From Evansella vedderi (GTDB lineage Bacteria; Bacillota; Bacilli; Bacillales; Salisediminibacteriaceae): 64,000 nt of DNA. The notes below the pieces were generated by a model, which was not told the origin of the DNA, ran no database searches, and saw only the letters and a list, made by a program, of their open reading frames with translations. A program made the translations under genes and the position numbers. The DNA lies in contig NZ_JAUSUG010000006.1 in NCBI RefSeq assembly GCF_030813435.1, positions 1-64,000 of the forward strand. Direction: 5' to 3'. Below, one piece after another: positions 1-8,219 of the stretch; position 1 is the stretch's first letter; the number at the start of each line of letters is the position of its first letter.

Positions 1-316
1 TTGTTTTCCTTGGCTTAAATTGAGCGATTGTATATTTGGAGACAAGTCCTTGTTCTGTCATGATTCTTCCAATACGACGACGTGAAACTTGCCAACCTTG
101 CTTTTGAAGTTCTTTCTTAATTTTTCTTTGTCCGTAAATATTGCGGCTGTTTTTAAAGATTTCAACAATTAAATTGGATAGTTCTTCATCCTGATTATCT
201 CGGATCTTTGCTTCATAATAATACGTACTTCTTGGTAGTTGTAGGACTTCGCACATTGCTGATACCGAGTATTTGTGAAGGTTATTACGGATCACATCTA
301 CTTTCGTCCCATGATC
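1..316 (-). CDS. IS3-family transposase OrfB, N-terminal part (runs off window)
   Basis: The minus strand is open to the window edge and reads DHGTKVDVIRNNLHKY, then LPRSTYYYEAK and YGQRKIKKELQKQGWQVSRR. This is the helix-turn-helix N-terminus of IS3/IS150-type OrfB, ahead of the DDE integrase core, which lies outside the window. The frame is shifted by -1 relative to OrfA and overlaps its last codons, as expected for IS3 elements that make an OrfAB fusion by programmed frameshifting. No separate start codon is evident. Completeness of the catalytic core cannot be judged. Confidence 0.8.
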
Positions 317-582
317 AGCGCGGCTTGCTTTAAAATATCATTTTCCATCGCCAGTCGTTGATTTTCTTTTCGTAGTCTAATTAACTCCTCCTGTTCTGGA
401 GTTCGATTGTCTTTCTCTTCAAAGGATCCAGTTGATTTATGTTGGCGTACCCATTTATCAAAGACAGAAGGCGTCAGCTCGTATTCTTTGATAATTTCAC
501 TTCTAGGTTTACCTGAAAGAGACAACTGGACAATCTGTTCTTTAAACTCTTTTGAATATAATCTTCTTTCCCTTTTGGCCAT
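298..582 (-). CDS. IS3-family transposase OrfA (HTH protein)
   Basis: Small basic DNA-binding protein of the IS3/IS150 OrfA type. The N-terminus MAKRERRLYSKEFKEQIVQL and the following segment form the helix-turn-helix that recognises element ends; the C-terminal stretch rich in E, L and R (about residues 60-88) is a leucine-zipper-like coiled coil for multimerisation. The ATG at 582 is preferred over the upstream in-frame ATG at 615 because GGAGAATCAATT sits directly before it. OrfB follows in the -1 frame. The element end lies near 640-655, directly against the 52-bp repeat array, so the IS may have inserted at or into that array. Confidence 0.85.
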   Translation of the reverse strand: MAKRERRLYSKEFKEQIVQLSLSGKPRSEIIKEYELTPSVFDKWVRQHKSTGSFEEKDNRTPEQEELIRLRKENQRLAMENDILKQAALIMGRK

Positions 583-654
583 AATTGATTCTCCTTCGAC
601 TTTGTATTGAGTCAAGTTTATATGACCTTAACGAATCTGTCCAATTTAGTGTAA

Positions 655-1003
655 CCTATTCATTCATGAAACGCGTAACGAAACGGAAAGGCCACATACC
701 TGTCTCATCAAGCGTTCATGAAACGCGTAACGAAACGGAAAGGCCACATACCTGTCCCATCAAGCATTTATGAAACGCGTAACGAAACGGAAACACTACA
801 TACCTGTCTCATCAAGCATTCATGAAACGCGTAACGAAACGGAAACACTACATACCTGTCTCATCAAGCGTTCATGAAACGCGTAACGAAACGGAAAGGC
901 CACATACCTGTCTCATCAAGCATTCATGAAACGCGTAATGAAGTGGAAAGACTACATACCTGTCTCATAAAGCGTTCATGAAACGCGTAACGAAATGGTT
1001 CGC
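655..1003. repeat. 52-bp tandem repeat array, short copy
   Basis: The string CATGAAACGCGTAA (or one-base variants) recurs at 665, 717, 769, 821, 873, 925 and 977, an exact 52-bp period. Each unit also carries ATACCTGTCTCAT. The array ends at the stop codon of the CotH gene (1004). Units are the reverse complement of those at 13472-14990. Not coding: 52 is not a multiple of three and stops occur in every frame. Confidence 0.95.
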
Positions 1004-3487
1004 CTAACCTTCCTTGGCGAAAACGGGTTTCAATGTGATGTCCTCCGTTAAAACCACTTCAAACGATTCATCCTGAATATTATTATCGTTATCTTCCCAG
1101 CCTACAAACGTATAGCCATCGTTAGGAACGGCAGTAATGGTTACTGGCAGGCCGCCGAAATAATATCCTGACCAATTGGAGGCATCAGTCACACCAGGGG
1201 TACTTTCATCCACCAAAATGGAATTAACCACAACCGTTCCTGCTGCAGGATCATGATTTTCCACAGAAATAGTATATTTATCCCCAAGTTGGAAGAAATC
1301 GCGTAAATGTTCCCATTGGTAGCCTGGACGCTCCTCAGCAAAACGCCTTAACACATCCACTTCCTTTTCCCATTGTTCATAAGATTCAGGGATACTCCAG
1401 CGATCGATATGCTCCCTCATTTCAACCTTATACAGCTCATAAAAATCTTCCATTTGACCCAAAACTCTCTCGGGTAAAAAGGCAGTATTGAGCATATCGG
1501 AAAAGCGATTGATAAATTTTACTTTAAAGTCTTCGTTCTTTATGAAAGCGGGGAAGAGGACATGGAACCATTTATCTCCAGTAGCTAGTTCTAGAGAATT
1601 TGTATTCACATTACTTCCACCTATCACGCCTAAACCATGTGGAATACCAAAACCATAATCCGTGTCAAACAGCATCCAGCGCCATCGGCCGTCTCGAACA
1701 TCGGTCACCTTTGAATCTCCTTTAGAGTTATTCCTCGGTTGGGGATCTTCCCCTTTATTATAACGCCATAGCCTTACGTTATTTTTTAGCCAATCGGTGT
1801 TTGCCAAATACATTTGGGCGACATAATAATCCACAAAGTTATCAACATCCATTAGCGTTTGGACGTAGTCGTAATTTTTATCCACACTTAAATCATTGTT
1901 TTCCACAAAAGAAATCATGGCTTTGTAATGTTCTACGCCGTCCCTTGAGCCATCATCAAACTCCCCGTCATTTTCAATAATCGTTACGTCGTCCTCATCT
2001 ACATCATATTGGTTAGCCAAATACCACTTATCATAGCGCTCGCGAATATTCTGGATACCCCAATATTCTCCGTTAATGAAAACAATGACTGGCCTAGAGC
2101 CTTGGGTATCCATATTCATGTGTTTCACTAGACGTTGATGCAACGCGTCTCGAAACATCGTATAGTGAAAATCATTTCCGGAGTTACGTAACAATAGCCT
2201 TTTATGGATAAGATTGCTCTCATCCCCAAACAGATCGTAATAAATGAGGTTTGTTCCGTATTCCGATCGTGCATATAAGCGGAGGGGTTTCTGGGAGAGA
2301 TTGCTACTATAAGCCCCATGAACCCGTACCCCAATTCTTTGTGAAAAACCTAAAGTGCCATCTGTCTCATAAAACTCCATATTTGCTTCCCGTTCCCAGT
2401 CCTTTCCACGATTGTGCCAATTTTTATTTACGAAAAGGCCTGTTTCTTCATCGAAAAAATTATTGGAATCGGTGCTAATGGACAGGATAGGCAGACTATA
2501 TTTACGCCGCATATTTTCATGAACAAAATAGGTGTGTGTAGCTGTTTCTGTAGCCAGTCCATCTTGTGTGATTGCTTTAGCCTTAACGACCGTTCCTTTG
2601 AAAACGTGATCCGTTGGCTTCCGCCAATAGGTGGAATTTTCATCTGTAGCTGTTCTGATATTCGAGAGGTTATTTGGTTCACGGCTTCTATCGGAAATGA
2701 AAATAGGTTCCTCGTATGTCAACGTACGTTCAGGGTTCCCTTTAGGGTCTGGCTCCGACCCATCCAAAGTATAGTAGATGACTGCTTCTGGATAGGGGGA
2801 TATGAGTTCAAGCTGCACTTCCCTTTCGTAAAAGCCCCCACTCTTTGAAAAAACCACAGGTAATTGAAAGTCAGTTTTTTTAATAGAACGATAGGCTTCA
2901 AAGACAGGAGAATAAGCCACAATAGGATTGCCATTTAAGAAAAGCTTTTTATTCAAATTTTTTAAACCGGCAAGAGGTTTAATATTAGAGACCCTATTAT
3001 AGCTTAAGTTCAACTCTTTCAGATTAGACAATTTCTTAAGGGGGGAAATATCGATCACTTTATTCTCCCGTAAGTTAAGTTCTTCTAGCTTTTTTAGTTT
3101 CATTAAAGGGGTTATATCCTCAATGTAATTGCCCCTTAAGTTTAAGGAAAGTAAGGAGGTGAAATGCTCGAGGCCCCTTAAATCCTGTATATTCCTGTTT
3201 CGAAGAGATAAGGATTCCACCTTTTTTACTGTAGCGGCCTCCAGCATACCTTCAGGGAGGTCCAACTCTTCCCGAATAGCTTCCTCTAACATAGGATCAG
3301 GAATGGTAATTTCTTTCCTAAATAAACCATCAATGAACAAGGTTTGTGCTGCAACTAAATTTTTTTCTCCAGTAAAGGAACTCAAAGGATTCCAGCTGCC
3401 AACAGAAAATAGTAATACGAGAGTGAGAAACAATATCTGATACTTTATCATTTGTATGATCCTCCAACGTTTACTCGTGGGTTGCAT
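1004..3487 (-). CDS. Secreted CotH-kinase-family protein with LRR and C-terminal repeat domain
   Basis: 827-residue exported multidomain protein. A hydrophobic signal segment (MIKYQILFLTLVLLFSVGSW, about residues 13-32) is followed by leucine-rich repeats (about 80-200), a chitobiase C-terminal-like domain with YYTLDGSEPD (about 210-320), a CotH domain (about 330-690; RLLLRNSGND, INGEYWGIQNIRERYDKWY, WRWMLFDTDYGFG) and a C-terminal beta-repeat resembling the InlB/bacterial-repeat type (GYTFVGWEDNDN, about 745-827). CotH proteins are atypical protein kinases in spore coats, but this domain mix points to the cell surface, not the coat. The start overlaps the stop of the DUF4956 gene (TAATG), so the two are translationally coupled; the VTC gene is first in the operon. 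CotH/DUF4956/VTC clusters recur in bacteria, but their joint function is not established to my knowledge. Confidence 0.88.
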   Translation of the reverse strand: MQPTSKRWRIIQMIKYQILFLTLVLLFSVGSWNPLSSFTGEKNLVAAQTLFIDGLFRKEITIPDPMLEEAIREELDLPEGMLEAATVKKVESLSLRNRNIQDLRGLEHFTSLLSLNLRGNYIEDITPLMKLKKLEELNLRENKVIDISPLKKLSNLKELNLSYNRVSNIKPLAGLKNLNKKLFLNGNPIVAYSPVFEAYRSIKKTDFQLPVVFSKSGGFYEREVQLELISPYPEAVIYYTLDGSEPDPKGNPERTLTYEEPIFISDRSREPNNLSNIRTATDENSTYWRKPTDHVFKGTVVKAKAITQDGLATETATHTYFVHENMRRKYSLPILSISTDSNNFFDEETGLFVNKNWHNRGKDWEREANMEFYETDGTLGFSQRIGVRVHGAYSSNLSQKPLRLYARSEYGTNLIYYDLFGDESNLIHKRLLLRNSGNDFHYTMFRDALHQRLVKHMNMDTQGSRPVIVFINGEYWGIQNIRERYDKWYLANQYDVDEDDVTIIENDGEFDDGSRDGVEHYKAMISFVENNDLSVDKNYDYVQTLMDVDNFVDYYVAQMYLANTDWLKNNVRLWRYNKGEDPQPRNNSKGDSKVTDVRDGRWRWMLFDTDYGFGIPHGLGVIGGSNVNTNSLELATGDKWFHVLFPAFIKNEDFKVKFINRFSDMLNTAFLPERVLGQMEDFYELYKVEMREHIDRWSIPESYEQWEKEVDVLRRFAEERPGYQWEHLRDFFQLGDKYTISVENHDPAAGTVVVNSILVDESTPGVTDASNWSGYYFGGLPVTITAVPNDGYTFVGWEDNDNNIQDESFEVVLTEDITLKPVFAKEG

Positions 3488-4176
3488 TAATAATTCGAGT
3501 AATTGGTGTAATTAAGGGATACATTTAGATTGGCGTTCTTTTCCCTAATAGCATCTATTAGTTCCTTATCTTTCACATTGGCCTTCGTAACAATGGTGTA
3601 TTCCAATTGAATCATCGTTCCAAGGTTCGTCGTTTGAACTCTTGCGAGGGAATACGTCTCAATGAATTTTTGAAAAACCTCGTCAAAAAGGCCATCATAC
3701 TGTAAATTCTCAGGGACGGTTATTTTTAAGGTGCGAGTTTCCATTTTTTTTGCACCGTAATCGACCACATACAGAAGGTAAATGAGTGCCGATAAGGAAA
3801 TGGTAAAGGTAATGGCCAATAAGTAAAATCCGAGACCGCAAGCAATCCCAGCTGCCATTCCGAAGAAGATAAAGGCGATATCCTTCGGGTCACTCATGGC
3901 ACTTCTAAATCGAATGATGGAAAAGGAACCTACTAAGCCGAATGCAACGGCAATATTATTACCTATAACAATCATAATGATGGAAACTACGATTCCCATA
4001 ATGATAATCGTGTGTACAAAGGATTGGGAATATCTCGTTCCTTTGTAGGTATATTTATATAATTGCGTAATGATAAGGACGAGAATAAAGCTTAGGAAAA
4101 TAGCAAAGAAACCATCAATAATGGTCACTGACGTTGTGAGATCATTGTTTCGGATAATATGAAAAAACTGATCCAT
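3487..4176 (-). CDS. DUF4956 integral membrane protein
   Basis: About 229 residues with four hydrophobic segments in the N-terminal 140 residues (GFFAIFLSFILVLIITQLY, TIIIMGIVVSIIMIVIG, DIAFIFFGMAAGIACGLGFY, AITFTISLSALIYLLYVV) followed by a soluble domain of about 90 residues. The conserved block GLVGSFSIIRFRSAMSDPKD marks the DUF4956 family, which is regularly encoded beside VTC-domain and CotH proteins. The chosen ATG has AAAGGAG 8 bases upstream; in-frame ATGs at 4182 and 4206 are poorly placed or lie before the site. Molecular function is unknown; membrane partner of the VTC protein is an inference from gene order. Confidence 0.85.
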   Translation of the reverse strand: MDQFFHIIRNNDLTTSVTIIDGFFAIFLSFILVLIITQLYKYTYKGTRYSQSFVHTIIIMGIVVSIIMIVIGNNIAVAFGLVGSFSIIRFRSAMSDPKDIAFIFFGMAAGIACGLGFYLLAITFTISLSALIYLLYVVDYGAKKMETRTLKITVPENLQYDGLFDEVFQKFIETYSLARVQTTNLGTMIQLEYTIVTKANVKDKELIDAIREKNANLNVSLNYTNYSNY

Positions 4177-4229
4177 CTCCATAACTCCTTTAAGAAGTGT
4201 CGTCAAGTAGAAATATAGTAAAGGCAGTT

Positions 4230-4285
4230 TTCATAAAGCTTGGAGAAGCGAAAGGCGGCGACTCCAGCGGGAAAAGCAACGGCTG
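4230..4285. repeat. Dispersed GC-rich intergenic element
   Basis: The text AAGCTTGGAGAAGCGAAAGG and CGGCGACTCCAGCGGG stands out by base composition from AT-rich surroundings. Reverse-complement relatives occur at 27580-27665 (CGCTGGAGTCGCCGCCTTCC) and a partial one near 54583 (AAGCTTGGAGGAGCGGAAAG). It separates the VTC and DUF4956 genes of one operon. Confidence 0.6.
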
Positions 4286-4293
4286 AAGATTTG

Positions 4294-5031
4294 CTAAGCC
4301 TCTTTCATATTAGCTTCCCCAATATTTGTTAATAATTCAGTACTTGTACAAAATTTTGAAACGCTCTTTTGGGGACAGTGAGATTCACTAAGGAGTCGGG
4401 ACAGCCAAAAGGGGACGCTATGATCTACCTTCACTTCCATGACCACAAGCTTGGGATTCACAAAAAAGCTTCCTTGGGGTCCATTTTCAATTCTCAGATC
4501 CTCTTTCCGACACCTTAGGTTATAATCGAAGGTCACCCGCAAATCAGGATCATCAACTCCTACAAAGGCTTGGCGATCATAGCTTACGATATTTTCAGGC
4601 TGTAACCGATAGATTTGTTTAAAAGCATCTAACTCTCTAAAAATTTGTAGATTAGAAATACCAAGCTTGGAAAAATCAGAGACGGATCCATTTATATAGT
4701 CATAGGCATCCCCTAACCGGATACTAGTCCTCCGTTTACTAACTCTCTTTTTATACTTTTTCTTCACTTCGAAGAAGGCGAAATCCTCCAGTGTTGCAGA
4801 GTTATAAATTCGTAACCTAAGCTTTTGCCTGAAAGGAGCTTTATTCCTCGTTTCAAAATAAATTCTTTTATCCTCAGAATCAAAATATAGACTAATAATC
4901 GTATATTTCCCTTCCGTATCTCCGTAACTGTCATAACACATCCGTTTTAATAATTCCTCCGTAATCCTTTCATACGTGGAGAAGGGAATTAAGTATTTTA
5001 ATTCATAGCGGCTAAAGATCTCTTTCGACAT
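4294..5031 (-). CDS. VTC-domain protein (polyphosphate-polymerase-like)
   Basis: 245 residues covering a complete VTC domain. Visible family motifs are the N-terminal RYELKYLI, basic strands RQKLRLRIYN and FFEVKKKYKKRVSKRR, and the acidic strand VVMEVKVDHSVPFWLS near the C-terminus. These basic and acidic residues line the triphosphate tunnel in yeast Vtc4, which makes polyphosphate from ATP; whether bacterial VTC proteins do the same is not settled. First gene of the VTC-DUF4956-CotH operon. AGGAGGG lies 7 bases before the ATG, and the U-tract of a terminator hairpin lies just upstream of that site, suggesting control by attenuation. Confidence 0.85.
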   Translation of the reverse strand: MSKEIFSRYELKYLIPFSTYERITEELLKRMCYDSYGDTEGKYTIISLYFDSEDKRIYFETRNKAPFRQKLRLRIYNSATLEDFAFFEVKKKYKKRVSKRRTSIRLGDAYDYINGSVSDFSKLGISNLQIFRELDAFKQIYRLQPENIVSYDRQAFVGVDDPDLRVTFDYNLRCRKEDLRIENGPQGSFFVNPKLVVMEVKVDHSVPFWLSRLLSESHCPQKSVSKFCTSTELLTNIGEANMKEA

Positions 5032-5045
5032 TGGATTTCCCTCCT

Positions 5046-5100
5046 AAAAACAAAAAAGCCACATCCTTATGATGTAGCTTTTCCTGCGTACGTTCAGGAA
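5046..5100 (-). terminator. Tandem hairpins ending in a U-tract directly before the VTC ribosome site
   Basis: Read on the minus strand, a small stem TTCCTG/CAGGAA (5100-5081) is followed by a second stem AAAGCTACATC/GATGTGGCTTT (5081-5056), then TTTTTGTTTTT and the ribosome site AGGAGG. The second hairpin is a typical intrinsic terminator. It may simply end transcription from the NlpC/P60 gene, but its position against the next ribosome site also fits an attenuator. Confidence 0.75.
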
Positions 5101-5218
5101 ATGTATGAAAATTTAAGGGCATGGAACGGCTCTGCTCATTGCCACTCGGACTGGTGAAAGAGGGGAGGGGGAAGAGGTGAAGTTAACGAATGCAAATAAA
5201 ATGATTCCCACAGAAAAA

Positions 5219-5617
5219 CTACTCATCAATCACCCTTTTTGCCCCAAGAAATACGGTTTTCCAATAGGGATACAAGTTTGAAATCTTCACTTTTTTACCT
5301 TTGCGAAAAGTGTGAAGAATTTTTTTGTTTCCTATATACAAAGCCACATGACCAATTTTTTCTATACCTTTCCGTTGTTTTCTTTTCGTGGTTGTAAAAA
5401 ACAGTAAATCCCTTTTTTTAATATTAGGATAAGAAACTGCTTTTCCAACTTGAAATTGTTGTCTGGAATTCCGGGGAAGATGAATGCCATTTTGTTTGAA
5501 AATATATTGGATAAACGAACTGCAATCAAAATGATTGTCCGAACCAGCGGGAGCATTAAAGACATATGGCTTCCCCAATTGTTTTAACCCAGTTTCCATT
5601 ATTTTGTTGATTGTCAA
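5219..5617 (-). CDS. NlpC/P60-family cysteine peptidase
   Basis: About 132 residues made almost entirely of one NlpC/P60 domain. The catalytic Cys is in FDCSSFIQYIF, the His in IGHVALYIGN, and HTFRKGKKV follows. This family cleaves D-Glu-gamma-linked peptides in peptidoglycan, and some members cleave poly-gamma-glutamate. No signal peptide or wall-binding domain is visible, so the site of action is uncertain. The start is taken as the TTG at 5617 because AAAGGGGGAG lies 5 bases ahead; the in-frame TTG at 5635 would sit before that site. Its position in a gamma-PGA and cell-surface island is suggestive, but specificity cannot be read from sequence. Confidence 0.85.
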   Translation of the reverse strand: MTINKIMETGLKQLGKPYVFNAPAGSDNHFDCSSFIQYIFKQNGIHLPRNSRQQFQVGKAVSYPNIKKRDLLFFTTTKRKQRKGIEKIGHVALYIGNKKILHTFRKGKKVKISNLYPYWKTVFLGAKRVIDE

Positions 5618-5836
5618 ATCGTCTCCCCCTTTCAAATTGATTATCTAGTATAAATTATTAATTTAATCACCATTTGATTGAACAAGAGGGGGCCTGTCCC
5701 CGCTCGATTTTTGCGGAATTTTGTCGAGAAATTCAAAGATTTATTCCTCTTGAGTAATTGCCTTTATGAGGGATTTTATCAAGATGTCCTAAAAATAGAG
5801 AGGATGTTTTAAGTCCTTTTAATGTATTGATTTTTG

Positions 5837-5883
5837 TTGACGGGGACGTTTGTTCGGTGTATATTGGTGGTGAACAAATGTTC
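5837..5883 (+). promoter_or_regulatory. SigA-type promoter with candidate LexA (SOS) box for the Rpn gene
   Basis: TTGACG (5837-5842), a 17-base spacer and TATATT (5860-5865) form a near-consensus SigA promoter. Seven bases downstream lies GAACAAATGTTC (5872-5883), which fits the core of the Bacillus LexA/DinR box (GAAC-N4-GTTC, with A before and T after the centre). It overlaps the expected transcription start, so a bound repressor should block initiation. Binding by LexA is inferred from the motif only. Confidence 0.75.
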
Positions 5884-5901
5884 TTATAAGGGGTTGAGGG
5901 T

Positions 5902-6747
5902 ATGTCTGAGCGATTGGATCATGACCGATTGTTTAAAGAACTTATCGAGACGTTTTTCAAGGAATTCATCCAGTTGTTTTTTCCAAAGGTTTACGAGTAC
6001 TTAGAATTTGACCAAGTCCGTTTTCTTTCAGAAGAATTATTCACGGATGTAACAGAAGGGGACAAGTTTCGCCTGGATTTAGTTGTTGAAATGAAATGGA
6101 AAGGTGAACCAAGTCTTATCATTGTTCATGTGGAACCTCAATCTTATTATCAAGATACGTTTAATGAACGAATGTTTATTTACTTTTCCCGCCTTTATCA
6201 GAAATATCGCCGCAAAATCTTGCCTATTGCAATCTTCAGCTACGATGAAAAAAGAGATGAACCAACAACCTTTCAAATAGACTTTCCTTTTTTTACACCA
6301 TTGGATTTTCGCTATTTAACAGTTGAACTTAATAAGGAAAATTGGCGAAACTAGATTCGCTCGGACAACCCTGTTGCAGCGGCACTTCTAAGTAAAATGG
6401 GGTATAATAGTAGTGAAAAAATAGAAGTAAAAAAAGCATTTTTTCGCATGTTACTGCGTTTGGAGTTAGATAAAGCAAGGGAATCTTTAATTGCTGGATT
6501 TTTTGATACTTATCTAAAATTGAATGAAAAGGAAGAAAAATTATTTCTTGAAGAGGTGAGAAGCATGAGCTCAAAGGAAGGTGAGAAAATCATGGAAATC
6601 ATGACTTCGTATGAGAGAAAAGGGATAGAAAAAGGAGTTATGAAAGTTGCCAAGAGAATGTTGTTAAAGAATATGCCGATGGAGGAAATTGTTGATATTA
6701 CAGGTCTGCCGATGGAAGAGATAGAAAGATTAAAGGAAGAGCTTTAA
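5902..6747 (+). pseudogene. Rpn-family PD-(D/E)XK nuclease/transposase, interrupted by a stop codon
   Basis: The first 150 residues (5902-6354) carry the Rpn/YhgA-like nuclease fold: HDRLFKELIETFF, RLDLVVEMKWKG and IIVHVEPQS, the last two holding the likely metal ligands (D...ExQ). A TAG at 6352-6354 interrupts the frame where the two downstream copies read TAT (Tyr): NWRN-stop-IRSDNP versus NWRNYIRSDNP. The same frame resumes and runs to 6747 through the C-terminal domain with one GIEK unit. Rpn proteins are broad-range DNA-damaging toxins whose short C-terminal product, translated from inside the gene, is the antitoxin. Here the nuclease is naturally truncated unless the stop is suppressed or is a sequencing error. 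GGGGTTGAGGGT precedes the ATG. Confidence 0.8.
6565..6747 (+). CDS. Internal RpnS-like C-terminal product, copy 1
   Basis: Inside the reading frame GAAGAGGTGAGAAGC precedes an ATG at 6565, giving a strong internal ribosome site and a 60-residue product starting MSSKEGEKIMEIM. It holds one GIEK unit and the C-terminal segment MKVAKRMLLKNMPMEEIVDI and LPMEEIERLKEEL. This matches the reported layout of Rpn genes, in which a short in-frame product (RpnS) neutralises the full nuclease (RpnL). A TATAAT at 6403-6408 could give an internal promoter. Translation is inferred. Confidence 0.45.
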   Translation: MSSKEGEKIMEIMTSYERKGIEKGVMKVAKRMLLKNMPMEEIVDITGLPMEEIERLKEEL

Positions 6748-6830
6748 TTTATGGAGGAAGCACCGGGGATTGTCAAATGTTTTCCTTTTTGTTCCGAGAG
6801 GGTAGGAACAACATTTGGTACTTGAACTGA

Positions 6831-6873
6831 AAGAAGTAGTGGCTTGTTAAATTTGAGTCACTGCTTCTTTTTT
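6831..6873 (+). terminator. Rho-independent terminator after Rpn copy 1
   Basis: AAGAAGTAGTGGCT pairs with AGTCACTGCTTCTT across a short loop and is followed by TTTTTTG. Confidence 0.85.
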
Positions 6874-7240
6874 GTTGTCAGGGGTTGATCTGAAAAGGTT
6901 CTTGTACCTAGTTTAGAAAATAGGAAGATATTAAAAAAGCACGTTTGGTTTCATAGACTTTCCGTTTTTTACACCATTGGATTTTCGCTATTTAACAGTT
7001 GAACTTAATAAGGAAAATTGGCGAAACTATATTCGCTCGGACAACCCTGTTGCAGCGGCACTTCTAAGTAAAATGGGGTATAATAGTAGTGAAAAAATAG
7101 AAGTAAAAAAAGCATTTTTTCGCATGTTACTACGTTTGGAACTAGATAAAGCAAGAGAATCTTTAATTGCTGGATTTTTTGATACTTATCTAAAATTGAA
7201 TGAAAAGGAAGAAAAATTATTTCTTGAAGAGGTGAGAAGC

Positions 7241-7483
7241 ATGAGTTCAAAGGAAGGTGAGAAAATCATGGAAATCATGACTTCGTATGAGAGAAAAGGA
7301 ATAGAAAAAGGGATAGAAAAAGGGATAGAAAAAGGGATAGAAAAAGGAATAGAAAAAGGAATAGAAAAAGGAGTTATGAAAGTTGCCAAGAGAATGTTGT
7401 TAAAGAATATGCCGATGGAGGAAATTGTTGATATTACAGGTCTGCCGATGGAAGAGATAGAAAGATTAAAGGAAGAGCTTTAA
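7241..7483 (+). CDS. RpnS-like antitoxin-only module, copy 2
   Basis: 80-residue product from the ATG at 7241, preceded by GAAGAGGTGAGAAGC. It carries six GIEK units followed by the helix-rich C-terminus. The open frame extends upstream to about 6977 (frame of MDFRYLTVELNKENWRNYIR), but no ribosome site precedes that point, so the short form is the likelier product. It is homologous to the C-terminal antitoxin domain of Rpn proteins and lacks the nuclease domain. It lies downstream of the copy 1 terminator, so expression would need read-through or the internal TATAAT at 7079-7084. Confidence 0.5.
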   Translation: MSSKEGEKIMEIMTSYERKGIEKGIEKGIEKGIEKGIEKGIEKGVMKVAKRMLLKNMPMEEIVDITGLPMEEIERLKEEL

Positions 7484-7566
7484 TTTATGGAGGAAGCACC
7501 GGGGATTGTCAAATGTTTTCCTTTTTGTTCCGAGAGGGTAGAAACAACATTTGGTACTTGAACTGA

Positions 7567-7609
7567 AAGAAGTAGTGGCTTGTTAAACTTGAGTCACTGC
7601 TTCTTTTTT
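7567..7609 (+). terminator. Rho-independent terminator after Rpn copy 2
   Basis: Near-identical copy of the hairpin at 6831-6873, with AGTAGTGGCT pairing to AGTCACTGCT and a T-run. It was duplicated together with the gene. Confidence 0.85.
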
Positions 7610-7976
7610 GTTGGCAGGGGTTGATCTGAAAAGGTTCTTGTACCTAGTTTAGAAAATAGGAAGATATTAAAAAAGCATCTTTGTTTTCATAGACTTTCCG
7701 TTTTTTACACCATTGGATTTTCGCTATTTAACAGTTGAACTTAATAAGGAAAATTGGCGAAACTATATTCGCTCGGACAACCCTGTTGCAGCGGCACTTC
7801 TAAGTAAAATGGGGTATAATAGTAGTGAAAAAATAGAAGTAAAAAAAGAATTTTTTCGCATGTTACTGCGTTTGGAGTTAGATAAAGCAAGGGAATCTTT
7901 AATTGCTGGATTTTTTGATACTTATCTAAAATTGAATGAAAAGGAAGAACAATTATTTCTTGAAGAGGTGAGAAGC

Positions 7977-8219
7977 ATGAGCTCAAAGGAAGGTGAGAAA
8001 ATCATGGAAATCATGACTTCGTATGAGAGAAAAGGAATAGAAAAAGGGATAGAAAAAGGAATAGAAAAAGGAATAGAAAAAGGAATAGAAAAAGGAATAG
8101 AAAAAGGAGTTATGAAAGTTGCCAAGAGAATGTTGTTAAAGAATATGCCGATGGAGGAAATTGTTGATATTACAGGTCTGCCGATGGAAGAGATAGAAAG
8201 ATTAAAGGAAGAGCTTTAA
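7977..8219 (+). CDS. RpnS-like antitoxin-only module, copy 3
   Basis: 80-residue product from the ATG at 7977, again behind GAAGAGGTGAGAAGC, with six GIEK units. It is nearly identical to copy 2; upstream of the start the frame differs from copy 2 by K-to-E and K-to-Q changes. The downstream terminator of the other copies has been lost: similarity ends near 8245 and the sequence passes into the convergent ggt terminator. Function as an orphan Rpn antitoxin is inferred. Confidence 0.5.
   Translation: MSSKEGEKIMEIMTSYERKGIEKGIEKGIEKGIEKGIEKGIEKGVMKVAKRMLLKNMPMEEIVDITGLPMEEIERLKEEL

Noticed and set aside
5101-5218. Known riboswitch before the VTC operon
   Set aside because: Compared by eye with cyclic-di-GMP-I type consensus; the conserved core is not present.
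6977-7240. Long start of Rpn copy 2 (MDFRYLTVEL...)
   Set aside because: TTG without ribosome site, inside duplicated nuclease-domain remnant; the internal ATG at 7241 is much better supported. The same applies to 7713-7976 in copy 3.
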